This document shows, in pieces, positions 7,008 through 15,330 of a stretch of DNA of 21,318 bases. The translations under genes were made by a program, and so were the position numbers. This stretch comes from JBQTKD01 sp052389435 (GTDB taxonomy: Bacteria > Actinomycetota > Actinomycetes > Sporichthyales > Sporichthyaceae): the NCBI GenBank assembly GCA_052389435.1, contig JBQTIB010000067.1, positions 1 through 21,318 on the forward strand, read 5' to 3'. Each line of letters begins with the position of its first letter. The first letter of the stretch is position 1. Under the pieces are notes generated by a model. The model searched no databases and had not been told where the DNA came from. It saw only the letters and a program-made list of their open reading frames with translations.

Positions 7008-8813
7008 TCAGGCGGGTTCGAACGCGCCTGCCGCGCAGTGGTGCGGCCCGGCGCTGCCCGGGCGCGGCATGCCCCGCTGGTCCAGGGCGAACCGCCCGCC
7101 GCACAGGCCGCCGACCGCTGCGACCGCCCGGGCGGCCGAACTCGTCGCCGGCACCGCCCGCGTGCGGGTCGGGCCGCCGTTGTCGGCCAGGGGAGCCAGA
7201 TCGCCGCCGATGCCCGGGACCACCGTCGTGCCGGCTCCACCGTGCCCGCAGGTCGTGTCCGACACGACGTTCCAACCCCCGTCCAGCAGCGGTGCGGCGT
7301 CGGACAGTTCGCAGTTCGCGGCGGAGCCGTTGTCCAGCAGCGACGCGGCGAGGTGGACGGGGGCGTTGGAGGTCAGCCCGGCGGCGGTGGTCGAGGCAGG
7401 CCCGGAACGTCCGTCGACGCCGCCGCGGCCGGGCGCGCCACCGCGGGCGCCGAGATTGTCGACGGCGGTGACGTGGACGGCGCTGGTGGTCAGCGCCACG
7501 TTCGGTCCGGCGAGGGCGACCAGACCGGCCGCGAGGGTGCCCCCGCCGCCGCCGTCCCCGCCGGGGCCGCGCCGGCCGCGGACGTCGGAGCCGCCTGCTC
7601 CGCCACCGCCCCCGACGCCGGCACGGTTGTCGCTCAGGGTGCTGTCGGCGAACGTGGCGGCCGCCACGGCCGCCAGCGAGGTGGACAGGGCACCGACCGC
7701 GGCGCCGCCGGGGCCGCCCGCCCCGCCGGCGGGTGCCTTCGCCTCTGCGACACCGCCGGTGCCGCCCCTGCCGCCGCGTGCGCCGCGGTGACCGGACAGC
7801 GTGCTGTTCTCCACCGAGAGCAGGTGCCCGACGTAGCTGATGCCCACGGCGTCCCCGCCGGATCCGCCGACGCCGCCGGCGGTCCCCGGGCCGCCGTCGA
7901 GGCCGCGTCCGCCGAGCCCGCCCCGGTTGCCGCTGAGTTCGGAGTCCTCGACGATCGCCGTCGCGATCGGGGCGTTGCCCTGGACGACGACGGAGTAGGC
8001 GTCTCCGCCGCTCGCGCCCCGCCCGCCCGGGCCGCCGCGCAGTCCGCCGACGGTGGAGCGGTCGATCTTCAGGGCGCCGTCGGTGTTGACCCCGTAGGCC
8101 GAACCGCCGCTGCCTCCGGGGCGCGGTCGGGGGCCACCGGAGGCGGCGCCCCCGGTTCCGCCGACGAGGTCGTCGATGTGGACGGCGGTCAGTTCGGTGG
8201 GACCGCCGATGCGGTCGATGCCGTACACCGAGCCGCCGTCGCCGCCGGCGGCGCGACGGGACCCGGCGCCGTGACCACCCGTCAGATGGTCGATGCGGAC
8301 GGAGTCGACGCGCAGCAGGCCGGGATTGGTCGCCTTGATCGCGGTGACGAACGAGCCACCGCCTCCGCCGCCGGGAGTGGCGTCGAAGCCGTGTCCGGCG
8401 ATACGCAGTGCGGTGACCCGCACCGGTGCGACGAACCCGGCGGCGACGGTCAACGCGACGACCTCCCCGCTGTTCGGCAGGGGTGTGCGCAGGGTCGTCG
8501 TGTCCGCCCCGGCGCCTGCGATGGTCAGCGAGGTCGGCGAACCGGTGCGGACGTGTACGCCGCCGTCGCGGGGCAGAAAGGTGCCCGGACCGATCGACAC
8601 GACGACGGTTCGCCCGGTGCCTGCCGGCCCGGAGGCGACGTCGACCGCCCGTTGCGGGGTGCGGCAGGGCCGCGCGGCGTCGGTGCAGTCGTTCGCCCCG
8701 TCGGCCCCGGCCGTGGCGACGAACAGTTCCAGGGGTCCGTCGACGGCAAGCGCGGGCGCACCGGGCACAGTGGCGGCGAGTGCCGCGCAGGTCAGGATCG
8801 CGGCGCGACGCAT
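7008..8813 (-). CDS. secreted glycine-rich parallel beta-helix protein, choice-of-anchor-Q type (second paralog)
   Basis: A 601-residue predicted extracellular protein. ATG 8813 is chosen because it gives a clean signal peptide (MRRAAILTCAALAATV, cleavage near Ala-Leu-Ala 21-23) with TAGGG 9 nt upstream. A Cys-containing start region (DCTDAARPCRTPQRAVDVA, 42-60) is typical of pectin-lyase-like beta-helix proteins. Residues about 95-490 are coils of hydrophobic strands, each followed by a Gly-rich loop with GG-x-GG-x-G spacing, at about 147-153, 179-195, 218-237, 259-270, 297-320, 343-371, 399-426 and 455-470. The end has DNGGPTRT (544-551), DQRGMPRP (578-585) and GAFEP (596-600), hallmarks of the choice-of-anchor Q domain. 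No LPXTG or membrane anchor is seen. It follows its paralog by 64 bp in one unit. Ligand unknown. Confidence 0.8.
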   Translation of the reverse strand: MRRAAILTCAALAATVPGAPALAVDGPLELFVATAGADGANDCTDAARPCRTPQRAVDVASGPAGTGRTVVVSIGPGTFLPRDGGVHVRTGSPTSLTIAGAGADTTTLRTPLPNSGEVVALTVAAGFVAPVRVTALRIAGHGFDATPGGGGGGSFVTAIKATNPGLLRVDSVRIDHLTGGHGAGSRRAAGGDGGSVYGIDRIGGPTELTAVHIDDLVGGTGGAASGGPRPRPGGSGGSAYGVNTDGALKIDRSTVGGLRGGPGGRGASGGDAYSVVVQGNAPIATAIVEDSELSGNRGGLGGRGLDGGPGTAGGVGGSGGDAVGISYVGHLLSVENSTLSGHRGARGGRGGTGGVAEAKAPAGGAGGPGGAAVGALSTSLAAVAAATFADSTLSDNRAGVGGGGGAGGSDVRGRRGPGGDGGGGGTLAAGLVALAGPNVALTTSAVHVTAVDNLGARGGAPGRGGVDGRSGPASTTAAGLTSNAPVHLAASLLDNGSAANCELSDAAPLLDGGWNVVSDTTCGHGGAGTTVVPGIGGDLAPLADNGGPTRTRAVPATSSAARAVAAVGGLCGGRFALDQRGMPRPGSAGPHHCAAGAFEPA

Positions 8814-8877
8814 GACGGCGACCCTACTTGCGATCTTGGTCCCGACCCGTGATTGCGGGCTCGGCCGCGCCGAGTCG

Positions 8878-11244
8878 TCAGCACGGTCGGAAGCTGATCG
8901 GCCCGCAGGGGCCGTCGATGGGCTTGGGCAGGCTGGGCCTCGCGTGCGGGACGTCGGTTCGGGGTGCAGGCTTCGCCGTGTCGGTGCCGCCGGCCGGGGC
9001 CTCTCGCGTCGGCGCCGAATCGCCCGGCGACCCCGGAGCAATCAGCTCGAGACCGCCCGTCTCGTCGGGCTCCGCTGCGGGCGGCTGGAAGGCGCCCGCG
9101 GCGCACGCGAAGGCCGGGCGAGCGGCGCCGCGCTGGTCGGCGGCATTGACACCGGTGCACAGAGCGTCGGCGCCGACGGCGGTGGCGGCGGGGCTGGCCC
9201 CGTCCAGCGCCCGCGTCCGCGTGGGGCCGTCGTTGGACGCCAGGGGCTGGAGGGCCCGGGCGAGATCGGCGACCGTCTCGTTGTCGGGCCCCGCGTCCGA
9301 GCAGGTGCCGTCTCCGTCCACGTTCTCGCCCCCGCCGACGTACTCGGCCGTCCCGGCGGCGCGGCAGTCGGGGACGGCAGGGTCGGGGTTGTCGAGGAGC
9401 GAGGCCGCCAGCAAGACCTGGGCGGTCCCGAGGGACAGCACGCCGGCGGCCCGGACCGGTGTGGCCGGCGCGCCCGAGGCTCCGGTCCGTCCCGGGCTCG
9501 CGTCCTCGCCCGCGTCGCCATCGTTGCGGGCGTTGCCGCCCGGGCCGGGAGTGCCCGGTTCGCCGGGCGCGCCGGCGGTGGTGTCGAGCACGGTCAGGTG
9601 GACGAGCGAGACCCGTACCGGTCGGGTCTGAGCGGCTTGGCCCGGCTCGGCGGTCGAACCGATCGGGATGACGCCCGCGATCGCCACGTCCGGAGCCTGA
9701 TGTCCGGCGGCCAGCACGGCGCCCGAGGAGCCCTGGAGCGAGACGGTTCCGGGGGAGCCCGCGGCGCCGGCGGCACCGCCGTCGCCGCCCGGTCCGGTGG
9801 GGTTGTCCGCGCCTGCTGCGCCGTCGCCGCCCCGTCCGCCGGCGCCGAGGTGGACTCCGTCGACGGTGCTGTTCGCGGCGCTGAAGGGCGTGCCAGTCGA
9901 ACCGAGTCCGACGGCGCCGCCGCCGTCGCCGCCGTCGCCGCCGTCGCCGGCGATGCGGCCGGTCGCCCCGCTCGAGCCGTGCCCGCCCGCGCCGCCGGCC
10001 CCGTTGGCCACGGTGGAGCCGCGGTCTTCGAGGCGCTCGCCGTCGCCGACGGTCCAGCCGGCGGCCGGGCCGCCGGCGCCGCCGCTGCGGCCCGGTGCGC
10101 CGCCGTCGCCGCCGCGCCCGGCGGCGACGTCGCGGATCTCGGTGGCCTCGACGTGCGCACGGCCGCCGCGGAGGGTGGCCACGGCCCCGACGGCCGTTCC
10201 ACCGTCGGCGTCGTCGCCGCCGGCGCCGCCGCGAACGGTGCCGACGGTGGCGCCCAGCAGGTTGAGCGAACCGCCGACGCCGACGATGCCGAACGCGTTG
10301 GCGCCGTTGGAGCCGGCCCGTCGCAGGCCGCTCGATCCGTCGAGCCCGCCTGCGGCGCCGGAGTCTCCGACGACGTCGGCGATCGTGCTCTGACGGATCG
10401 TCACACTCCCGGTCAGCACGTGCACTCCGGCGACCGCGGTCGGGTCGTACCCGCCACCGGCTCCCGCTTCGGGTCCGTCGCCGCCGTTGCCCGGGGTGCC
10501 CGAGCGAAGCCCGACGATCGCGACGCGGTCGAGCACGAGGTCGCCGGGAACGACCCCGCTGGGAGCGTCGCGCAGGACGCCGACGGCCGATCCCGCGGCT
10601 CCGCCGTCGCCGCCCGCGACCGTCGACGTCGCCGCGGCGCCGGTGCCGCCCGTTCCGCCGGTCAGTCCGGTGACGGTCGTGTTCTCCAGGACCGCCGCAC
10701 CGGCGTGTGCGATCTGCACCCCGACGACGTCGCCGCCCGGCGCTGCGTCGGTGGCCCCGACGGCGTCGACGCCGTCGGCTCCCCGCGCGGCGGTGCCCGT
10801 GGTGACGGTCAGACCCGAGACGAGGACGGTGCCGGTTCCCGGGCCGTCGACGCCGATGGCGGCGAGGGGCGGCGCGTCGGGTCCGGTCGCCGCCTCGGTG
10901 GTCACCGTGGACAGGCGCGGGCCCTGGCCGGCGATCGTCAGGCTGTGCGGGCCCTCGGGCATGGTGATGGCGGCGCCCGGGGCCGGCGAGGTGAACGTCC
11001 CCACGCCGACGGAGACGGCGACGCTCTCGGTCTTGAGCAGTTCGGCGGCGACGGCGAACGCCTCCTCGAGGGTGGCGCAGGTCAGGTCCTGCCCGCCGCA
11101 GGTTCCGCCGTCGGACTCCACGGCGATCCGGGCGGCCGCATCGGCGGGGGCCGCCGTCAGGAACCCGACGAAACCGGCCGTGGCGAGGGTCAGCGCGGCG
11201 ATGCCCGCGACGCGCCGTCGATCGGCGTGCCGTCGGTTGCTCAT
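8878..11244 (-). CDS. secreted glycine-rich parallel beta-helix protein, choice-of-anchor-Q type (first paralog)
   Basis: A 788-residue protein with ATG 11244 and a strong GAGGGG ribosome site 5 nt upstream. A basic n-region (NRRHADRRR) and hydrophobic helix lead to a cleavage site near PADAA (33-37). The start region TCGGQDLTCATLEEAF (48-63) parallels the second paralog. Residues about 100-620 alternate strand pairs (for example VLENTTVTGL, VTIRQSTIADVV) with Gly-rich loops at about 196-219, 250-265, 293-314, 338-351, 376-393, 414-445, 467-497 and 557-590. The closing domain has NDGPTRTRA (671-679), DQRGAARP (703-710) and CAAGAFQPP (714-722). An extra ~65-residue Pro/Thr/Asp-rich tail ends with paired cysteines and has no sortase signal. 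The two proteins probably arose by tandem duplication. The function (adhesin, surface layer component or glycan binding) is not determinable. Confidence 0.8.
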   Translation of the reverse strand: MSNRRHADRRRVAGIAALTLATAGFVGFLTAAPADAAARIAVESDGGTCGGQDLTCATLEEAFAVAAELLKTESVAVSVGVGTFTSPAPGAAITMPEGPHSLTIAGQGPRLSTVTTEAATGPDAPPLAAIGVDGPGTGTVLVSGLTVTTGTAARGADGVDAVGATDAAPGGDVVGVQIAHAGAAVLENTTVTGLTGGTGGTGAAATSTVAGGDGGAAGSAVGVLRDAPSGVVPGDLVLDRVAIVGLRSGTPGNGGDGPEAGAGGGYDPTAVAGVHVLTGSVTIRQSTIADVVGDSGAAGGLDGSSGLRRAGSNGANAFGIVGVGGSLNLLGATVGTVRGGAGGDDADGGTAVGAVATLRGGRAHVEATEIRDVAAGRGGDGGAPGRSGGAGGPAAGWTVGDGERLEDRGSTVANGAGGAGGHGSSGATGRIAGDGGDGGDGGGAVGLGSTGTPFSAANSTVDGVHLGAGGRGGDGAAGADNPTGPGGDGGAAGAAGSPGTVSLQGSSGAVLAAGHQAPDVAIAGVIPIGSTAEPGQAAQTRPVRVSLVHLTVLDTTAGAPGEPGTPGPGGNARNDGDAGEDASPGRTGASGAPATPVRAAGVLSLGTAQVLLAASLLDNPDPAVPDCRAAGTAEYVGGGENVDGDGTCSDAGPDNETVADLARALQPLASNDGPTRTRALDGASPAATAVGADALCTGVNAADQRGAARPAFACAAGAFQPPAAEPDETGGLELIAPGSPGDSAPTREAPAGGTDTAKPAPRTDVPHARPSLPKPIDGPCGPISFRPC

Positions 11245-11289
11245 GCCATCCCCTCGCCCGCGATGGGGCGCGACGGAACGCCGGGCCTT

Positions 11290-11305
11290 CCCTATGGTTC
11301 TAGGG
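11290..11305 (-). other. short hairpin between cobN and the beta-helix unit
   Basis: CCCTA (11290-11294) and TAGGG (11301-11305) flank a 6-nt loop in the 123-bp spacer between the cobN stop (11368) and the next start (11244). It could be a weak terminator for cobN or part of a promoter for the downstream genes. Nothing else convincing is visible in this spacer. Confidence 0.25.
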
Positions 11306-11367
11306 GCGCGTTCGGCCTGCGTACAGGAAGATCACCCGTTTGCCGGCTCGGGATTTCCGACGGTGCG

Positions 11368-14300
11368 TCAGGTGCCGGCCTCGAGGTCGCCTTCGGTCTC
11401 CAGGTACGCCTGGCGCAGGGCGGCCAGACTCTCGGGCGCGGGGTTCTCCCACAGCCCGCGCTCGGCCGCCTCCAGCAGGCGCTCGGCGATGCCGTGCAGC
11501 GCCCACGGGTTGGACTCGTCGAAGAACTTGCGCTGCTCCGGATCGGACACGTAGGTCTCGGTGAGCTTTTCGTACATCCAGTCCGCGACGACGCCGGCGG
11601 TGGCGTCGAACCCGAAGAGGTAGTCCACGGTGGCGGCGAGTTCGAACGCGCCCTTGTACCCGTGGCGGCGCATCGCGGCGAGCCAACGGGGGTTGACCAC
11701 GCGGGCCCGGAAGATCCGGTTCGTCTCCTCGGTCAGCGTGCGCGTGCGGACCGCGAACGGGTCGGTGGAGTCGCCGACGTAGGACACCGGGTTGCGGCCG
11801 GTCAGCGCGCGGACGGTCGCGATCATGCCGCCGTGGTACTGGAAGTAGTCGTCGGAGTCGGCGATGTCGTGCTCGCGGGTGTCGATGTTCTTCGCCGCCA
11901 CCGTGATGCGCCGATAGGCGTTCTCCATGTCCGGGCGGGCCGGGACGCCGTCGAGGTCGCGGCCGTAGGCGTACCCGCCCCAGACGGCGTAGACCTCGGC
12001 GAGGTCGGCGTCGGTGCGCCAGGTGCGGGAGTCGATCAGGGGCAGCAGGCCCGCGCCGTACGCGCCGGGCTTGGAGCCGAACACTCGCACGGTCGCGCGA
12101 CGTTTGTCGCCGTGCTCGGCGAGGTCGGCCAGCATGTGGGCGCGGACGTAGTTCTGTTCGGGGTCCTCCTCGAGGTTTGCGACGAGGGAGACGGCGTCGT
12201 CGAGCATCGCGACGACGTGCGGGAACGCGTCGCGGAAGAAGCCCGAGATGCGGACGGTCACGTCGATGCGCGGTCGGCCGAGTTCCTCGAGGTCGATGGC
12301 CTCGAGGTCGTGGACGCGACGGGAGGCCTCGTCCCAGATCGGCCGGACGCCGAGCAGGGCGAGGACCTCGCCGATGTCGTCGCCGGAGGTGCGCATGGCA
12401 CTCGTTCCCCAGACGGACAGGCCGACCGAGCGCGGCCAGTCCCCGTTGTCGGTGCGGTAGCGCTCGAGCAGCGAGTCGGCCATCGCGACGCCGGTGGCGT
12501 AGGCCAGCCGGCTCGGGACGGCCTTGGGGTCGACGGAGTAGAAGTTGCGTCCCGTCGGCAGGACGTTGATCAGCCCGCGCAGCGGCGAGCCCGACGGGCC
12601 CGCGGGCACGTAGCCGCCCGCGAGGGCGTGCAGGACGTTGCCGATCTCGTCGCCGGTCTTGGCCAGGCGCGGCACGATCTCGGTCGCGGCGAATCTCAAC
12701 ACGTCCGCCACCGCCGCCTGGTCACAGCCGCTGTACAGCGCTGGTGACCACGTGGTGTCCGATTTGTCCGGGTTCTCGTGGTCGTGAGCGCTGTACAGCG
12801 CTCGTGACACGACGTCGGGCGCGGCGGCGGGAGACCAGTCCGCTGCGTCCATGGCCGCTACCAGGGCGCGCGCCTGGGCCTCTACCCGGTCGGTTTCCTC
12901 GCGGCCGGCGTTCTCCGTCAGGCCTAGCGCCTCGCGCAGGCCGGGCAGCGCGGCGACCCGCCCGCCCCACATCTGACGGGCCCTCAGCATCGCGAGGACG
13001 AGGTCGATCCGGGCCTCGCCCGCCGGTGCCATGCCCAGGATGTGCAGGCCGTCGCGGATCTGGACGTCCTTGATCTCGCAGAGCCAGCCGTCGACGTGGA
13101 GGATGAACTCGTCGAACTCCGCCTCGTGCGGACGGTCCGCCAGCCCGAGGTCGTGGTCGAGCTTGGCGGCCTGGATCAGCGTCCAGATCTGCGCCTGGAC
13201 CGCGGGGACCTTGGCCGGGTCCATCGCCGAGACCTGCGAGTACTCGTCGAGCAGCTGCTCGAGGCGGGTGATGTCGCCGTAGCTCTCCGCGCGCGCCATC
13301 GGGGGCACGAGGTGGTCCACCAGCGTCGCGTGCGCGCGGCGCTTGGCCTGCGTGCCCTCGCCGGGGTCGTTGACGAGGAAGGGGTAGACGAACGGCAGGT
13401 CGCCCAGGGCCGCGTCGGTGCCGCAGGAGGGCGACATGGCCGCGGTCTTCCCCGGGAGCCACTCGAGGTTGCCGTGCTTGCCGACGTGGACCATCGCGTG
13501 CGCGGCGAAGCACTCCGGGCCCTGCCCGCCGAGCCAGCGGTAGGCGGCCAGGTAGTGGTGGGACGGCGGCAGGTCGGGGTCGTGGTAGATCGCGACCGGG
13601 TTCTCGCCGAACCCGCGCGGCGGCTGGACCATCAGCGCGAGGTTTCCGGCGCGGATCGCGGCGAGCACGATCTCGCCGTCGGAGTCCTGCGAGCGGTCGA
13701 CGAACAGGTTGCCGGGTGCCGCGCCCCACGCGGTCTCGACGGACTCGCGGAAGTCGGCGGGCAGGGTGGCGAACCAGGCGCGGTAGTCCTTGGCCGCCAG
13801 CCGGATCGGGTTGGACTCCAACTGAGTGTCCGTCAGCCAGTCCGGGTCCTGCCCGCCGGCGGCGATCAGGCCGTGGATGAGGGCGTCGCCGTCGCGTGCC
13901 GCGAGGCCGGGGAGGGCGTCGGGGCCGTCGAGCGGACCGACGTCGTAGCCGGCGTCGCGCATCGCGTGCAGCAGGCGGATGACGCTGGCCGGCGTGTCCA
14001 GGCCGACGGCGTTGCCGATGCGCGCGTGCTTGGTCGGGTAGGCCGAGAGCATCATCGCGATGCGCTTGTCGGCGGGCGCGACGTGGCGCAGGCGGGCGTG
14101 CCGCACCGCGATCCCGGCCACTCGCGCGGCCCGTTCGGGGTCCGGGACGTAGACCGGCAGGCCGTCGTCGTCGATCTCCTTGAAGGAGAACGGGACGGTG
14201 ATCAGGCGCCCGTCGAACTCCGGGACCGCGACCTGGGTCGCCGTGTCGAGCGGGGAGAGGCCCTCCTCGCCCTCGGCCCACGTCGCGCGGGAGGAGGTGA

Positions 14301-15105
14301 GGCACAGGCCCTGCAGGATCGGCACGTCGAGGGCCGCGAGGGCCTGCACGTCCCACGCCTCGTCGTCTCCGCCGGCGCCGACCTCGGCGGGCCGTCGGCC
14401 GCCGGCGGCGAGCACGGTGACCACGAGGGCGTCCATCGTGGCCAACTCGGCGAGCAGGTCCGGTTCGGGGACGCGCAGCGAGGACACGTACAGCGGCACC
14501 GGCGTGGCGCCCGCCGCTTCGATCGCGTCGCACAGGCCGTGCACGAAGCAGGTGTTGCCCGCCGTGTGGTGGGCCCGGTAGTACAGCACCGCGATGCGGA
14601 CGGGCGGTGCGTCGGTCCGCTCCTGGGCGATCGCCGGCGCCCGCCCGACGACGCAGGGGCCAAGCGCGCAGCGGCTGCACGGCCGCTCGAGGTGTCCCCA
14701 CGCGGGCAGAACGGCCGGTTCCTCGAAGCCCTCGCCGGTCAGCAGCACGGTGTCGGACAGGAATCGGTGCAGCTCGGCGAGGTTGGTCGACCCGCCGTTC
14801 TCCAGGTACCGGTGGGCCTGCGCGGCCACGCCCGCGGGAACGGTGGACAGGGCCATCAGATCGGCGTCGGGCGTCTGCTCGCCGCCGAGGACCACCAGGG
14901 GCTTCCCGGTGGCGCGCAGCGCGTCGAAGCCGTCGGGCCAGTCGTGGTAGGCGCCGAGGATGCGCGCGACGACGACGTCCGCGCCCTCGGTCAGCGCGAT
15001 CACCTCGGCCACGTCGAGGCGGGCGGGGTTCGCGCCGCGCCAGGCCGCACCCGAGGAACGGGCCGAGAGCAGGTCGGTGTCCGAGGTGGACAGGAGCAGG
15101 TGCAC
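11368..15105 (-). CDS. cobN: CobN, large subunit of the aerobic cobaltochelatase
   Basis: The ATP-dependent CobNST complex inserts Co(II) into hydrogenobyrinate a,c-diamide. The protein has 1245 residues, full length for the family. GTG 15105 is chosen because GGAGG lies 6 nt upstream and the peptide MHLLLSTSDTDLL fits. Family landmarks are VLYYRAHHTAGNTCFVHG (173-190), the chelatase signature HVGKHGNLEWLPGK (540-553), LINVLPTGRNFYSVDPKAVP (845-864), SVGLSVWGTSAMRTSGDD (893-910) and FGSKPGAYGAGLLPLID (1009-1025). A cobalamin riboswitch precedes it. Two unusual insertions are present: a Cys triad at 143/146/151 (CSRCALGPC), and residues about 764-797, encoded by a paired-palindrome element, where ALYS repeats with a 20-residue period. 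The frame stays open through both, so the protein is probably functional. CobS and CobT are not in the window. Confidence 0.97.
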   Translation of the reverse strand: MHLLLSTSDTDLLSARSSGAAWRGANPARLDVAEVIALTEGADVVVARILGAYHDWPDGFDALRATGKPLVVLGGEQTPDADLMALSTVPAGVAAQAHRYLENGGSTNLAELHRFLSDTVLLTGEGFEEPAVLPAWGHLERPCSRCALGPCVVGRAPAIAQERTDAPPVRIAVLYYRAHHTAGNTCFVHGLCDAIEAAGATPVPLYVSSLRVPEPDLLAELATMDALVVTVLAAGGRRPAEVGAGGDDEAWDVQALAALDVPILQGLCLTSSRATWAEGEEGLSPLDTATQVAVPEFDGRLITVPFSFKEIDDDGLPVYVPDPERAARVAGIAVRHARLRHVAPADKRIAMMLSAYPTKHARIGNAVGLDTPASVIRLLHAMRDAGYDVGPLDGPDALPGLAARDGDALIHGLIAAGGQDPDWLTDTQLESNPIRLAAKDYRAWFATLPADFRESVETAWGAAPGNLFVDRSQDSDGEIVLAAIRAGNLALMVQPPRGFGENPVAIYHDPDLPPSHHYLAAYRWLGGQGPECFAAHAMVHVGKHGNLEWLPGKTAAMSPSCGTDAALGDLPFVYPFLVNDPGEGTQAKRRAHATLVDHLVPPMARAESYGDITRLEQLLDEYSQVSAMDPAKVPAVQAQIWTLIQAAKLDHDLGLADRPHEAEFDEFILHVDGWLCEIKDVQIRDGLHILGMAPAGEARIDLVLAMLRARQMWGGRVAALPGLREALGLTENAGREETDRVEAQARALVAAMDAADWSPAAAPDVVSRALYSAHDHENPDKSDTTWSPALYSGCDQAAVADVLRFAATEIVPRLAKTGDEIGNVLHALAGGYVPAGPSGSPLRGLINVLPTGRNFYSVDPKAVPSRLAYATGVAMADSLLERYRTDNGDWPRSVGLSVWGTSAMRTSGDDIGEVLALLGVRPIWDEASRRVHDLEAIDLEELGRPRIDVTVRISGFFRDAFPHVVAMLDDAVSLVANLEEDPEQNYVRAHMLADLAEHGDKRRATVRVFGSKPGAYGAGLLPLIDSRTWRTDADLAEVYAVWGGYAYGRDLDGVPARPDMENAYRRITVAAKNIDTREHDIADSDDYFQYHGGMIATVRALTGRNPVSYVGDSTDPFAVRTRTLTEETNRIFRARVVNPRWLAAMRRHGYKGAFELAATVDYLFGFDATAGVVADWMYEKLTETYVSDPEQRKFFDESNPWALHGIAERLLEAAERGLWENPAPESLAALRQAYLETEGDLEAGT
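12721..12808. repeat. paired-palindrome element A, in-frame inside cobN
   Basis: Two 28-bp palindromic units lie at 12721-12748 and 12781-12808, exactly 60 bp apart. Both have the core CGCTGTACAGCG and outer GTC...GAC ends. The second contains an 18-bp perfect palindrome (12786-12803). The 32-bp arms 12721-12752 and 12777-12808 match as inverted repeats at 26 of 32 positions around a 24-bp spacer. The element encodes ALYS twice in CobN, in a stretch where I expect no conserved residues before VLRFAATE. It resembles protein-coding palindromic elements or a REP doublet. A pair of operator sites is an alternative. Confidence 0.75.
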
Positions 15106-15145
15106 GTAGATCCTCCGTGGGGTCCGCGCCCCGTGCCGGCCTTCT

Positions 15146-15274
15146 GACGACGTCGGGAGTGTCTGGCTCGCCCGCCGGCCGAACAGCGCCGCCGGGCTCA
15201 CAGTCGCGGGACGGCACCGCTGGCGGCGGAGCCGGTCTGGGCCCTGTCGCTTCGGTTTCCTCGCCCACGTCGTC
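15146..15274 (-). ncRNA. cobalamin (AdoCbl) riboswitch in the cobN leader
   Basis: Read on the minus strand, an 8-bp closing stem P1 is formed by GACGACGT (15274-15267) and ACGTCGTC (15153-15146). Inside it lie GAGGAA (about 15263-15258), the conserved core GTCCCGCGACTGTGAG (about 15212-15197) and a B12-box-like AGCCAGACACTCCCGACG (15168-15151). These have the order and spacing of actinobacterial cobalamin riboswitches. The usual GGTGnnAAnCC segment is degenerate. The stem ends 40 nt before the cobN GTG, and no T-rich terminator intervenes. Control by hiding the GGAGG ribosome site when cobalamin is bound is therefore likely, though inferred. Confidence 0.85.
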
Positions 15275-15318
15275 GCGTTGGCCCAACTTTCCCACACCCA
15301 CGGGTCGGACCTCGCCTC

Positions 15319-15324
15319 TACGCT
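15319..15324 (+). promoter_or_regulatory. -10 element of a leaderless promoter for the Uma2 gene
   Basis: TACGCT fits the actinobacterial TANNNT -10 and ends 6 nt before ATG 15331. No ribosome site precedes that ATG. This is the usual geometry of a leaderless transcript starting on the A of ATG. No clear -35 is seen. The site lies in the 225-bp spacer shared with the divergent cobN leader. Confidence 0.55.
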
Positions 15325-15330
15325 GGGTGC

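Noticed and set aside
8770..8813. Sortase (LPXTG) or membrane anchor in the beta-helix proteins
   Set aside because: Neither C-terminus has LPXTG followed by a hydrophobic segment and basic tail.
6177..8852. Plus-strand open frame of 891 codons opposite the ANTAR and beta-helix genes
   Set aside because: The translation is compositionally biased, without start signals, and antisense to supported genes.
8293..12747. Very long open frame on the plus strand (1484 codons) through the beta-helix genes and cobN
   Set aside because: It is antisense to three well-supported genes. GC-rich codon bias leaves the opposite frames open, and the translation is low-complexity Arg/Gly/Ala without recognisable domains.
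12722..15301. Minus-strand open frame of 859 codons in another frame of cobN
   Set aside because: Arg/Pro-rich shadow of cobN. The real frame has CobN motifs, a ribosome site and a riboswitch.
15106..15330. RNase P-like GAGGAA motif in the cobN leader
   Set aside because: Only the short GAGGAA matches. The P1 stem and B12-box-like core fit a cobalamin riboswitch instead.
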